Below, piece by piece: positions 10,981 to 22,026 of a DNA stretch of 64,000 nt. Under the pieces are notes generated by a model that saw only the letters and a program-made list of their open reading frames with translations, had not been told where the DNA came from and ran no database searches. Source of the stretch: Tetrapyrgos nigripes. Lineage: Eukaryota; Basidiomycota; Agaricomycetes; Agaricales; Campanellaceae. The stretch lies in contig JAACJM010000074.1 in NCBI GenBank assembly GCA_013368315.1, positions 186,001 through 250,000 of the forward strand. Direction: 5' to 3'. Position 1 is the first letter of the stretch; the number at the start of each line of letters is the position of its first letter. A program made the translations under genes and the position numbers.

Positions 10981-11544
10981 CATTAGTTTAGCCGTTCCCC
11001 TAATAGGGTGTGGAGGAAATGCCTTTATTGGTGTGACTAGGCTTATTGGTCCATTACAGGCATTGGGGGCAATTAAAGGCCTAGTAAGGTAAGTGGGGTT
11101 TTGCTGATATAACTGGGGCAAAAGCCATCGCTTCACGTGGCAAGTTACGAGGCCCTTTCATATACTGTAAATTTGACAGTAGACCTGCTGTCTAAGCCAC
11201 CACTCCACTTGTTGATAGTAACTCTCATTACTGTATTACTTACTTGGAATAAATTTGGTACTTATAATTCAAAATTAAGGTCATGCCAAAATGAAGTGGT
11301 ATTGGTATACTGTATGTAGTATTTCAACCAAGTGTTTGGTCACTTGAATGTGTTACGCGAAATTTCAAAGGGTCTGGTAATGCGTTATGAGATACTAGCC
11401 AAAACTGGCAACAGAAATCGCGTTACACTATTAGTTGGAGCGGAGTTCATGGGGGATCGCTACGCGTTACGCAAATACTTGGTCAATACCAGATGGGGCA
11501 TGAGTCTGCTTAGAAGATATCATGTTAGAGATTAAGTAGTTCTG

Positions 11545-12732
11545 TCAATCCCGAACATATAGCACTCCTACCATTATTTTGCTCTCATTATCTGCGGTTT
11601 TAAAGTAAGTCTCATTGACATCATTGATATTGCAATTCTCTGGCTGGAAATTCCTTTGACAAGTGATACCATCATGATAGTATATTGAGCCATTTGGAGT
11701 TATAAAACGGCATGTAAAGTGATGCCCACCCATGTATGTAATTGCTCTAGGTGTAAATCCTATCACTGTGCCAGTCGCATCTGGTATAGTCAATTTCTGG
11801 TTGAGATTCATTTGTGTGTCAAAAATATTGAAGTATATAAGTGGAGATGTTTCTGTTATTACTGATTGAAGAGGTGGATTCCCTTCACAGATACATGAAA
11901 GACCTCCATTGTGAAGGTTACCAGTCATGTAGTCATGCATCCAGTCTTGGATATAATATGGGCGTTTGAACTTGGATTTCCATGTTCTATCCGGATAGAT
12001 GTCCATAACTGACTTCAGAACAATCTGACCAAATGTCTCATTTACTTGTACGAATGATTGGCACGTCAGACATAGTAACTCAGCTCTAGAATATGAGAGT
12101 GTACCAAACATTTGATGTGCAAGTACATCAATATGACCTCCTCGTTGTCCATAAGGGAACCTCTCTGGGTCTATGCTATGAAGCTGTTGTCGCACAATAT
12201 TACGTCCATTTTCTAATGTCTGCACATTTTTCTCAGTTAAGACAAAGTTTGTGATTAATCCTGCTGAAAATATATTTAATTGACTGAAGAATAGACTCCA
12301 TTTTTCCTTATCCTCTTGCCAAAGATTTAATATTACAGTGAATATAGTATCATAAGGACAGCTCCAATCTTGGGCATTCCAAATCATGCCCTGCAGGGAT
12401 AATGTAGATATTGATTCCTGTCTACTATCTGTGTCAGGCTTAAGCTTTTTGCTTGAAACTGATTGTTCATCATTTTTTCTTTTTCTCAGTGTTTTAGTAT
12501 GCACTACCAATTGCCATGGTGTATTCTCTGTAATGGAAGGGACTAGTTTATCTCCTGGCTCTATCAAAGTTTCAGGCATATCAATGGGAATATAGTCTTC
12601 TCCTTTGTAGTCAAAATAACTTCTAATCAATTGGTTTCTCGTTTTTCCGGTTACTTTAGGATCAAGCCTTTGAGTGTATTGCATCTCAGTTATTTCATTT
12701 AGCAACAAAAGTTCTCTGAATTCTTGCCTCAA
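11545..12732 (-). pseudogene. Helitron C-terminal cysteine-peptidase-like domain
   Basis: This 395-codon frame follows the helicase in the same reading frame after a TAG at 12772-12774. It has a Lys/Arg-rich linker (LRKRKNDEQ), then WNAQDWSCPYDTIFTVILNL and, near the end, a GGHHFTCRF segment followed by IYYHDG. A Cys box followed by a late Gly-Gly-His box is the pattern of ubiquitin-specific (USP/UCH-type) peptidases, with Cys in WSCPYD and His in GGHH as likely catalytic residues. C-terminal peptidase domains (OTU) are known in some Helitrons; this one looks USP-like. Activity is unknown. Confidence 0.6.
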
Positions 12733-12771
12733 ATATCCTGATATTCCGCTCTCAATTTTTCTTGAGTCAAT

Positions 12772-14899
12772 CTAGTCCAGGAGCACTGTTCCGTCAGCAT
12801 TGCTGCTTCGTGAGAATGCGGTATAATAAGCATGATGGTTCTTGAGATTTTTGCAATGTATAAGATTGTGAATTCTTGTTTTTCCCTGTGACACATAATC
12901 AGTGATAGCAAAGTTAGGTAGAATCATCACTTGCTCTCTTTTAATTGTAAGACAAGTATCATTTGGAAGGGTACATTTCACGGTCTGAGATGATCTTGAT
13001 AGTGGAACTACATTCTTTGGAAGATCTGGTAGAAAGATGTCTTTTGGAGGATTTTTTAACTTGACAAATAATGTATCTATCACTCTCTGTCCTTGTGGAC
13101 CAATGTTTTCTTGCCAACCATATACAGTTCCTTCTTGGCCATTTGTAATGCAAAATTCTGTTGCATAGTTTTGCTTGATGATTATAGGCAGACCTATACA
13201 CAGGCTTAATTTTCCAGGAATATGATTATTTGTTGTAGAAGGCATGGCATTCCAAAGAAAATCCTGACGTGTTGAGTCAATTTTTCCGTGCTTAAGCACA
13301 CCTTCTCTAGTTCGTTTTTTTCCTCTTTTTTGATCTCCAACTTGCGTAGAACTTGAGACAATAGAGTCAATTGCGAAGAAATCTACAAGTTTCTGATTTG
13401 TATCAGATGCATATCGTGCAGTTCCTTTTTGATTAATTGTATCTTTGTGTACATTCCATGCAGTTATGATAGATGTGTTTCGGAATTCCTCCTTTAAAAA
13501 GATTCCCCTGTTTTGTGGAGTAGCAGTAAGACTCTGCAGAAATTGGATATCATCAGGTTTACATTTTCCATATCTCATATTCTCAAGTGCTTTCCTTAAA
13601 GCAGTATCTTGTGGTGATTCTTTTGTTTGGCGCATGTTTTCTTTTAGAATCACAGCTGTTGTAACTTGTTGCCAAATAGATTTTCCCAGAGATTGTTCTT
13701 GTTCCTTAGGCTTCATTCTTGGATTAATTTCCATTTCAATTGGATGATATAAATAAGGGCCTACTACTGGAAGTATTTGCGCAAAGTCGCCAGCAAGTAT
13801 GATATTTACTCCTCCAAAAGGCTTTTCTGGTTGGTTCTTAGCTGCAGTAAGTCTAGCACTGATTTGGTACATATCATGGCAGTTGATCATTGAAATTTCA
13901 TCCAAAAAAATGTATTCAACTCCTCTCAATTTCTCCTGAACTTGCTTAATGGAGGCAGATTCATGTAAAAAACCAGTTTCTTTGTTATTATTATTTCTAA
14001 TACCTAAAACAGAATGATAAGTAGCTCCATTCAATAATGCAGCAGCAGTTCCTGTTGGTGCTAAACAGACAAATCTGTAGTGTTCATTTCTAGCTTCAAA
14101 AAGATCTTTCAGAGCCTTAATTACTTGTGATTTGCCTGTGCCACCCATTCCCCCTAGATACATCTTTAGCTGCTCTGTTTGAGGACTGCTGATATGATTA
14201 GCAATAATTCGAAATGCTCTTTGCTGAGGTAGCATTGGGGGAAGGTTTGGTGGTATTAAGGATTGTGATGGAATTTGAGCAAGTCGAGTATCATTTATTT
14301 TTTGCTTTAGCTGTTTTATGATTGAATCCCATTCTAAGCCATTTCGCCTTTCTGTTGGCTGAAACATTTTTGGTGGCAAGTCACAAGACAGTGTATTTGA
14401 TTCTTTACCAAACCATCCAATCTGCTGAAGCCAATATTCCACATCCTTGCTCTGCTGAGCTCTGCTGACAATGTCTAATATATTGAGGTCCTAGCATATC
14501 AACATCACCATAATCATCCATTTCTTCATACTCTCCATAGTGATCTGCTGAATCATGACTTGGATCATTTATTATACTATTTAATGATTTTGAAAAGGAA
14601 TCAAAGGAAAATCCACCTTTTTTGAGCTGTAAATGAAAATCATCTCGTGCATCATAGCATTCATATTTTAAGTTAAAGTTATTCATTATTTCTTTCTGTC
14701 TTTGTGTGAAATCAAACTGTGCAAAGCTCTCTGACCAATCTTTATTTGAAAACTTGAAATCATTCCCATGTCTCCATGGCTTGAACAAACATAGCATGGT
14801 TAAAAAATAAAAATCCTCATCTCCCTGATTTTTCCGGGGCAAGGAGGCGCCTTTGAAGTTTGGAATAATGTTCTGCTGTCTGCTAGGATCACAAGACAC
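12772..14899 (-). pseudogene. Helitron Pif1-family helicase region
   Basis: Frame 14899-14405 holds the linker after Rep. The helicase proper is 14442-12772, after a one-base frameshift near 14455-14475. Motifs in order are GGMGGTGKSQ (Walker A), a CLAPTGTAAAL segment, FLDEISMI (Walker B), a LAGDFAQILPV sensor region and, near the end, a SQGKTR segment with YTAFSRSSN. This matches Pif1/RecD-like SF1 helicases of Helitrons, which unwind DNA during rolling-circle transposition. The frame continues past TAG 12772-12774 into the C-terminal domain. Confidence 0.85.
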
Positions 14900-15040
14900 T
14901 TCGTGTGTTGAATATTGAGGATGTTCACTTTGAAACCTATGATATCCTTTAGATATAGCATAGTTTTCGTTTATTGTAGCCTCATCAGATACGTGAGTTT
15001 TTCTTAGTCTTGGACGTTTTTGGACTTTAGCAGTTTGTAT

Positions 15041-18000
15041 CTATTCATATAAACTCATGTATTCATACTCACTTGGTCTGAATCTGTAGTTATCAACTTG
15101 CGATGTTCCAAAAATCTTTTTTTGGTTTGTTTTCAATACTACTTTCTCAGCATTTTGTGAATCTTCTGGATGAGGGGGTGTATACTGAGATGGAGCCATA
15201 TTGTTTGACATATCTTTTAAAGTGCAGCTCTTTACTGTGCCCGCTTCAAGATCAGCTTCAAGATCAAGCTGGATAGCTGCAACATATGTTTGCCACCAAA
15301 AGTCAACGAAGGAATGACTGACATAGTGGTCTGGTAAGCCTAACAAATATAGTGAAGCAAGAGGACTTCCTATTTCAAGTTTTGTTTGTAAGCTATTAAC
15401 CAGCCGCATTAGAAGTGTTCGTGTAGTATATTCAGGATCTTCAGTAGTGTTAAGAATCTCTACATTTTTTTCCAGAATATCAGATAATAATGAAAAAATC
15501 TGGTGGGTTTTTAATGACTGCTTTGTGATGTAATCTGAAACATACGCCACTATTGCCTTGACTGAAGTACCTGACATCAAGCTAGTAACATCAGTGTTTG
15601 CCTTGATAGCATAGGTCAACTCAGCAGTAATTGTATTCATCCTAGGTTCTAGCTTTTTAAGATTAAAATGACCATCTTTTATATCAAAATGACTTTCTGA
15701 GAACGTGTCCCGTGGAAAGCGTTTGACACATTCGCCTTCCTTGTTTTGACAACCCCTATAAGCACTTCATTTTATAGCTATAGTACTAGCATTGTCCCCT
15801 GGCTTTATAGTATTCTCCTCAGTATACATTGATTTACATGTATGTATATTAGAGCGCAGTAAGATATCGTCAACTGTTTCCTCATATTTAGACCACCAAT
15901 TTTTTAATTCAAGACACTTCTCACAGGGCTGACTAATATTTTGTTTGCTGTTTGCACTACAGTCACAAAATGCTGGTGGCATATCTGGTAATGTTCGTGT
16001 AGGATCCTGATAGTTCATTGATGCCTGAAAAGACTGTTCAGTGGCTATATCATGGATACCTGTTCTTGCTGTCCGCACATGTGGAATCTTCGCCTTGACT
16101 TCAGCATGACTACCTGTTAGAAACTCTCCTCTATGTACACTTTCTAGATAATCAATTAGTGCTTGCTGAAACTCAGAATCATTATTCATGATTCTGTCAC
16201 GCATTTGTTGAGGAGTTAGCGCTGCACGGATCCATAATAGTAGATGCAAATGAAGTGTAAGTCTCCCTTGTTGCTCAACAGTTCCATAATATGCTGCTGT
16301 ATCACCAAATATACCAGTATGTCCAGCTTTTACACCTAAAATGTGAAGTAGAAACATTTCAACCATAAAGTTGAAGAACTTTGCAGCTGCCACAGGATTT
16401 TCGGCAATTAATTTATAACGCTCATTATAGGATCTGAGTTCAGGACTGAATGTTGTTTTGGTATCAGCAAAATATAAAGAGATAGGATGCAGATGATCAG
16501 CAGGAGATAGTGTAATAAACCACACTGGAGTGCCTAGGAAAGAAATCAAGGACCAGATTTCGTTTCGCATATTTTTCTTACTTGTCAAAGATCCCTGCAC
16601 TTGACAACTAACATGATCAATGTCATTCAATATACTGAAACATTTAGTCTCTTCAGGATTAGCAGGTATAACCTTTTCACCATCAATCATTCTTTGAGTT
16701 ATAGTTTTCACAACTGAGGAATCTAAAGTCATGAGTCTTTCAACAACAGACTTGAAGTCTTTTCTTTTGGTAAGGATAAAGCTGCCAGTAGATGCATTTT
16801 TGATCTGGCGTATATTAAATGCTATCATCGGAAAATAGAGATCCTTTTGAAATCTTTTATCATAGTATTGTAGCTTGCTTTGAATTTGTGATTCTTCGCT
16901 AAGCCTACCTTCAATAAATTCATTTCCGAATCCACCATAGCCATATGGAAAGAGCCACGGAAACATGCTTGGAAATAATGAAGGATTATTATATATGCTT
17001 TGTGGTGTAGGATCTGATCCAATTCCTAAAGTCTTTCCACCGGTATGTAGATGAAACAAATGGGCAAGGACCTGAATCTGTACCTTCTGTTTCATCTGTG
17101 TCATGAACACTCATTGTTAAAGGATCTTTCATAAGTTCCTCATTTTCCGATTTCATATACTGAATTTCAATGGGAATTCCATACTCTGGGTAGGTTGACA
17201 AATTTCTTTGTGAAATGTTCAAGTCTTGATAGTCTTTGTGATTCAATTTCAGCCATGTCAATGCATCTGCAACCTTATTTCTTCTAACTAATAAAGGAAT
17301 TCTTTGCAATTCAGTTTTTGTAGGCTTTGCTGGACCCATGAAGACAAAAGCAAGAACTTCGCTCAGCTCCTTTCTTGATGGTGGTAAGACCTGATGAATA
17401 GTTGCAGTAGGATTTGCAAACATAACTGCATTTGCTATAAGTTTCCCTCGTCCAGATTTGACTCGAACTACACATCGATTGTGTCTAATCCGTGCTATAA
17501 GAAGTGACTCTGCATAAGTCAAGTTTTTGAGCTCATTAGGAATTTCTCCAATCCACTGGCCATTTGCAAGGGCTTTGAGTGGAACACGATTATTCTTGAG
17601 AGACAAATCACATTCAGCACAAACAAATTTACATCCTAATGCTAATATTGGCTCAGTCAAACTTTCCACCGTCTCATTAATATGTTTCCATTCCTTTCTA
17701 GTCACATAGGGCCGGATTAGCAAATCTCTATCAAATACTGATTCATCAAGAGTTTGCATCTGAGAACACAGTTTTAGTTGACCGCAAATAGCACATCCAG
17801 CCTCTTCAAAATTCCCTGGTGAACAGAACTTAGCAATACCACTGAGTATTTGATGTCGTAACTTGAAAGTTGGTGGATTTGGAGGGAAATGTGCACTTTG
17901 TTCATTACAAAGAGTATTGTCAAGTATATCATTCCCACATGTTTGAACAGATTTTTTTTGTAGAAATTTTCTGTATTTTCTTATATATTTTTAGTTTAGG

Positions 18001-18258
18001 TACAAAAACATAGTGGAAAGCACTGCATGAAACTCCACATGTGTGAGTAGAAAGGACCTGTCTGATAGCTTCGATGAAGGATTTCTTTGGTAGTATAACA
18101 TTATGCTTTTTTGCTAGCATGTGCAATTTCTTTAGTGGTAATTGTGTGACAACTAGATGCAGTGGAATATTATCACATAATATATAGTTTGTATATTGAG
18201 GAGCTTGAATTGATTGCTGGACTACATCAGCTAGTTCAAATTCAGACTTATCTGACAA
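15041..18258 (-). pseudogene. Helitron Rep: DUF6570-type N-terminus, HUH nuclease and Y2 motif
   Basis: The first frame (18258-17929) and the next (from about 17935, through a CAICGQL segment, to 16989) form the N-terminal region often named DUF6570 in basidiomycete Helitrons; they are in different frames. The Rep core is 17110-15767, with WLFPYGYGGFGNEF and the HUH motif in RLTLHLHLLLW. After an in-frame TGA (15767-15769) the same frame continues to 15041 and carries AYVSDYITK, the paired-tyrosine motif. It ends at TAG (15041-15043), yet the frame stays open to 14405. A frameshift lies between 17110 and 16989. Confidence 0.85.
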
Positions 18259-18691
18259 GCTAGTTTTTCTTCCAGCTGCATAAAAGCGATATGAGGCTTT
18301 AGCAATTCATAGGTTATTGGTTTGGGCTTCCCTCCACCTATTAGGCTAGAGATATAGACTCTCCTCAAAAGCAAGCAGGGATTTTGAGTGTCACGCTTGC
18401 ATAGATTCTGATAATCATGTCTGCGCAAAAAAAATCTCATAATTGATGGAACAGCAAAACAATTTCAAGCTTCAGATCACGAATACAGCGCAGGAAGTCA
18501 TATTTAAGGGTCAATATATGATTGAATTTGTCTGTAACACGGCAATATTGCTGACTTTGGTTCTTATTATCCCTGACGAAAGTATCTGTTTGGATCTCAT
18601 ATATATTTGTAATTGAATGAGGTTTCGGGAAACTCAAAGCACTAACATAACTATGATGCATAAATGTACCTGTTGGTTTATATACATGCAA
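18231..18691 (-). other. Open frames upstream of the Helitron Rep
   Basis: Two overlapping frames (18691-18437 and 18440-18231) precede the Rep N-terminus in other phases. The second ends close to where the 18258 frame starts, so they may be the decayed N-terminal part of the polyprotein. No motif recognised. Confidence 0.35.
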
Positions 18692-19164
18692 AATAATTTC
18701 TCGAGTAAAATCAATTTCTGGAGTAAGAGTAAAATCAATTTCCAGGCAGAATCAGTTTCCATTGGATGGTGCAAAGAGAGATTAAATGCAATCTGTAATA
18801 CCGTTGGTGCACAAAAATTTGCTGTAGAGAACAAATGACAAACCTCTGGACTTGAAAGTGTTTCAGCAGGAATGGGTGCCGTATACACTTTTTTAGGACT
18901 TGCACTCTGAAACCGGTGTAAGACAGTGAGGAGCACTGAGCAAATCAGGTAGAAAGAAGTAGTGATGAGCATAGTGCGGAGACGTGGCAAGGGAACAATG
19001 GTACGATGTGGTTTGAGTCAAAGAGACGTGGCAATTGATTTGCTGACTTAAAGTACGGGAAATCCCGGCGGTCCTGACGCGGACTAATTTCGGACGACTC
19101 AAATGAAACTTCGACTTGTCTAAACTCTCTAATATACATATATGAGTAACAACGAGTACCTAGC

Positions 19165-19410
19165 CGAAGACTTCAACTGGTGAGAACAAACGGCACCCCG
19201 TAGCTTCTCCGAAATTCCGCTTCAGTATCCGTGCCTTTGCCTTCCTTCTTCAACCTATTCTCCAATATGTGTTGACGCTCCAGTCTTCTCTAAGATTTAT
19301 CACTGCCAACAGAGTAACACAAGCGAGCTGCGAGCGAAGACAGCAGGTACCTCGCGAGAAATTGCAGAGTACGAGGCGTGCGGCAGTGATGTTTTTCCTT
19401 GTACATGGTC
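19165..19410 (-). pseudogene. Decayed partial copy of the adjacent bZIP gene
   Basis: Compared with 20030-20400, this stretch keeps blocks in the same order and orientation: CGGCACCCC near the C-terminal codons, an ATTCTCCAA...TGTTGACGCTC block matching the leucine-zipper codons, GAGCGAAGACAGCAGGTA, and a GTGATGTTTTTCC block. Intervening segments are deleted and no frame is open. It is a relic of a local tandem duplication, lying just outside the Helitron. Confidence 0.75.
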
Positions 19411-19419
19411 TGTTTGTTG

Positions 19420-20009
19420 AGGAAGGAGGTGGTAAGGAAGAGGGAGGCGGAGATGGTATTGGTAGAGCGTGAGGAGGAAAAGAAAAAGAACGATTAGCTT
19501 GAGTGTGCTTTAGTACCGGGAGTAGAGAGGAGTGAATTCCATGAAACAGAAAACGACAGAACAGTGCCCGGGACGCCTTCTGCTGCCCCAGGGTCGTGGC
19601 TGCATTCTCGCCCAGGCAAGGCAAAATGAGGAAAAAGAACAAAAAAAAGACTCACCACGCAAAGGCAAAGCACCCCCAGCCATTTCTTGAGAAAGAGCGA
19701 TCCAAGAACGAGTTTTCGACATCAGCAGTTTTTCTTGTGGGGTTCGAAGGGAAAAGAACTGTCAGGGATGGAGAAGATGACCAGGGTCTTTCATCAAAAG
19801 GTCCCGAATTCTGACCGAATCGTTTGAGTAGTTCGGGTGACTATCTGCTAGTGTTTGTGACACTTGAAAGTGAGAGTATGAGGCTGAGACATGGGTACAC
19901 TCTCTATACGAGATGTGGTGTTAAGGAGGGCTTTATGTGCAAGCGAGCGATGACGACGATGAGAAGAGTGGATGGGTATCATGAGCCGGAAGAGTCAGCC
20001 AAAGGCCGC
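19420..20009. other. Intergenic, no gene seen
   Basis: Only short frames on both strands. It holds purine-rich patches such as AAAAAGAACAAAAAAAAGAC near 19635 and lies downstream of the bZIP stop codon. Confidence 0.4.
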
Positions 20010-21185
20010 TCACATCGACTCATCCTCATCGAAAGAGAACGGCACCCCATGGCTCCTCAAGATCTGCTCCAGCGTCTGCGCCTTGGTTTTCCACCTCTCA
20101 ACGTGAACCATCAAATTGTCCACCTTGTTCTCCAACATCTGTCGATGCTCTAGCCTGCGCTTCCTAGACTTCCTTGCTGCCAAGGTGTTCTGGCATCGTT
20201 TCCACTTGATCTGTTCCTTCTCGGAAGCGTTGGGACCGGGAGCTTCACCAGCGAGCTCGTCCTTCTCATCACCGAATGCCTGAGACCTGTTTCGCTTGTG
20301 AGCGAAGACAGCAGGTATCTCCTTGCAAGAAGTTGCAGAGGGAGTAGCATAGTGATGAGCTTGTGTAGGAGAGTTGAGAGGAACGAGGTTGGTGGTAGTG
20401 ATGTTCTTCCTCGTGCCTGTTGCCGTAAAATGAGTCTTGCGAGCAGCCGAAGTCGAAGTAGGAGAGAATTCCTTGGATTTGGGAATTTGAGGAGACGGGT
20501 AGAAGGAAGACAGGTCTACAGCATCTACGGTGTCCAACATTGGAGTGCCAGGAGAGAAGGTGTAGAGCTTCTCCATGTCAAAGGTTGGGTTGGAGGACGA
20601 TGAAGCGGCAGGCTAAGGCTGCTCTTTCACAGGCTCAACCTCCTTGGCAGTTTCCGTGGTCAACACATTGACGAGGTCATTGAAGAGGGGAGCATCATTG
20701 AAGTCGGTGAGCATTTCAAATGAGGAGAGGTCGGCGATCAAAGCTGTATTGAGATCGGGAGAAACGGGAGAGTCGAAGTTGTCTGGAGACAAGAACTCAT
20801 TGTAGGGAGTGTCCAGGAAAGGTGAAGTGAGGTATTCGTTCCCTGGGAATGAGTTGAGGTCGCGATAGTGAGGTGATGCTAGTAATGAAGAAGCTGTGTC
20901 AGATGACGAAGTTGACAGTAAGCTTGGAGAGCAGGAATCACCTAGGATTGTATCGGCGACAATAGCAGCCACGTCAATGATGGGTGCATCCATGTCTGCT
21001 GGTAAAGCAGTGCTCGATGGTGCTGGGGAAGACTCCACAGGTATAGAGTTGTCGGGTTTTTGGCTTAACATGTTCCAAGTATTTGTGTGAAAGTTCTCAA
21101 AAGGTGGGTATGGGGTCCACGGGTTCAGCGACTGAAGATCTCGGTATTGTGCGAGGTGGTTTGGGCAGAGACTAGGGAATGCCAT
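20010..21185 (-). CDS. GCN4/CPC1-type bZIP transcription factor, interrupted by one TAG
   Basis: From the ATG at 21185 the frame runs to TGA at 20010 with a single in-frame TAG at 20613-20615, 190 codons in. The first half has Ser/Pro and acidic-hydrophobic segments (SSFEMLTDFNDAPLFNDL), like the Gcn4 activation region. The second half ends in a bZIP: KWKRCQNTLAARKSRKRR with the N-x7-R basic signature, then heptads with Leu at ENKVDNLM and AQTLEQIL. Gcn4-type factors bind TGACTCA-like sites and drive amino-acid biosynthesis genes under starvation. Two upstream ORFs and a TGACGTCA box precede it. The TAG would separate activator from DNA-binding domain unless it is a sequence error, is read through, or the gene is dead. 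Confidence 0.85.
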
Positions 21186-21321
21186 AATGGACAGTGAGTT
21201 GCGATTGGGTCGTAAACACTGATTGGTGTGTTGAGGTAAACTGATTTAAGGGTACATGATGGGAGTAGGGACTTGAAAGGGATCTTTCAAGAGAAGGTTG
21301 TCCATGGTGCAAAGAGGCCAT
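21172..21321 (-). promoter_or_regulatory. Overlapping upstream ORF (uORF2) of the bZIP gene
   Basis: A 49-codon frame starts at 21321 and stops at TAG 21172-21174, overlapping the main ATG (21185) out of frame. Ribosomes translating it would bypass the bZIP start. This is the arrangement of ATF4-type control. Confidence 0.6.
21246..21305 (-). promoter_or_regulatory. In-frame upstream ORF of the bZIP gene
   Basis: A 19-codon frame (start MDNLLL) begins at 21305 and stops at TAA 60 nt upstream of the main ATG. It overlaps uORF2 in another phase. Confidence 0.45.
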
Positions 21322-21341
21322 AGAGGGAGCAGCCGAGATAT

Positions 21342-21359
21342 TCAGAGAGTAACAAACAT
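21342..21359 (-). promoter_or_regulatory. Short upstream ORF (uORF1, MFVTL) of the bZIP gene
   Basis: A five-codon ORF ending in TGA lies 20 nt upstream of the uORF2 ATG. A tiny first uORF that permits reinitiation followed by an inhibitory uORF is the classic GCN4/ATF4 layout, here with a short gap. Confidence 0.6.
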
Positions 21360-21475
21360 CTTGACTCGTTTGATGGTAATAAAGGCTGTGGGCCGTGTCT
21401 GAAATGGCGACGGGGGAAGCTTTACAGTTGTGGGTGTGGCACAGAGGGCGGCCTAGTGATTCTGTTACGATGCAA

Positions 21476-21483
21476 TGACGTCA
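21476..21483. promoter_or_regulatory. TGACGTCA (ATF/CRE-type) site upstream of the bZIP gene
   Basis: A perfect palindromic TGACGTCA lies about 290 bp upstream of the start codon. bZIP factors of this class bind TGACTCA and TGACGTCA, so autoregulation is possible. The rest of 21490-22020 shows no gene. Confidence 0.5.
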
Positions 21484-22026
21484 GGTCTTGTCTGGATAAC
21501 AGAGACAAAGAGCAAGCTCCATTGACTGCGCGTGCAGCAGATGACATACCTCATCATCTGTCATGCTTCCATCCTGCCCTTCGATGCCCTGACCTACACT
21601 CTCTTCTCATCAAAGAACCTTCACAATCGCAAACTTTTCGGGATAAAGCTGTATGCTGCATGAAGAAGGATGGTGGTAAAGAAACAAATTGAGACACTCG
21701 GGTTGGGCTCAGGGCTTGCTGACAAATAATCACCCAAATTAGGCAAGTCAGTCTTCCCCCCATCCTTCGTTCGAACTTTTGCTTATCTGCTGTATATAGG
21801 AAAACAGATCTACCACTAAGCTCAACGAAGTACATTTCTATTTTCACCAAGTGTTTAGGTATATAGAGGCAAAAAATCATGAGATTCTGACTTGATTACA
21901 ATTCACAAATAGTGATTTCATTGGATCTATGTACAACTGCAGTATCCTTGAGCAAATACTAGATAGAGTACTTATTATGGTTGAGCACAATAAGGGTATA
22001 GCACTGTTGAAAGAACATTGTAGATA

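Larger units (their letters stand above)
11037..19038 (-). mobile_element. Helitron, decayed (ends tentative)
   Basis: The coding part (about 18258-11545) carries the Rep HUH and two-tyrosine motifs and a Pif1-type helicase in one broken polyprotein, which defines a Helitron. A possible 3' end is CTAG at 11037-11040, followed on the minus strand by T and preceded by a 50-bp imperfect palindrome (11036-11085). A possible 5' end is TC at 19037-19038, preceded on the minus strand by A. These match the A/T target rule but were picked by eye. Outside them the sequence is the bZIP pseudogene (19165 on) and unrelated repeats. Confidence 0.75.

Noticed and set aside
11332..11535. 67-codon plus-strand frame in the Helitron 3' region
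   Set aside because: No homology or splice context; it lies in the non-coding tail behind the Helitron stop codon.
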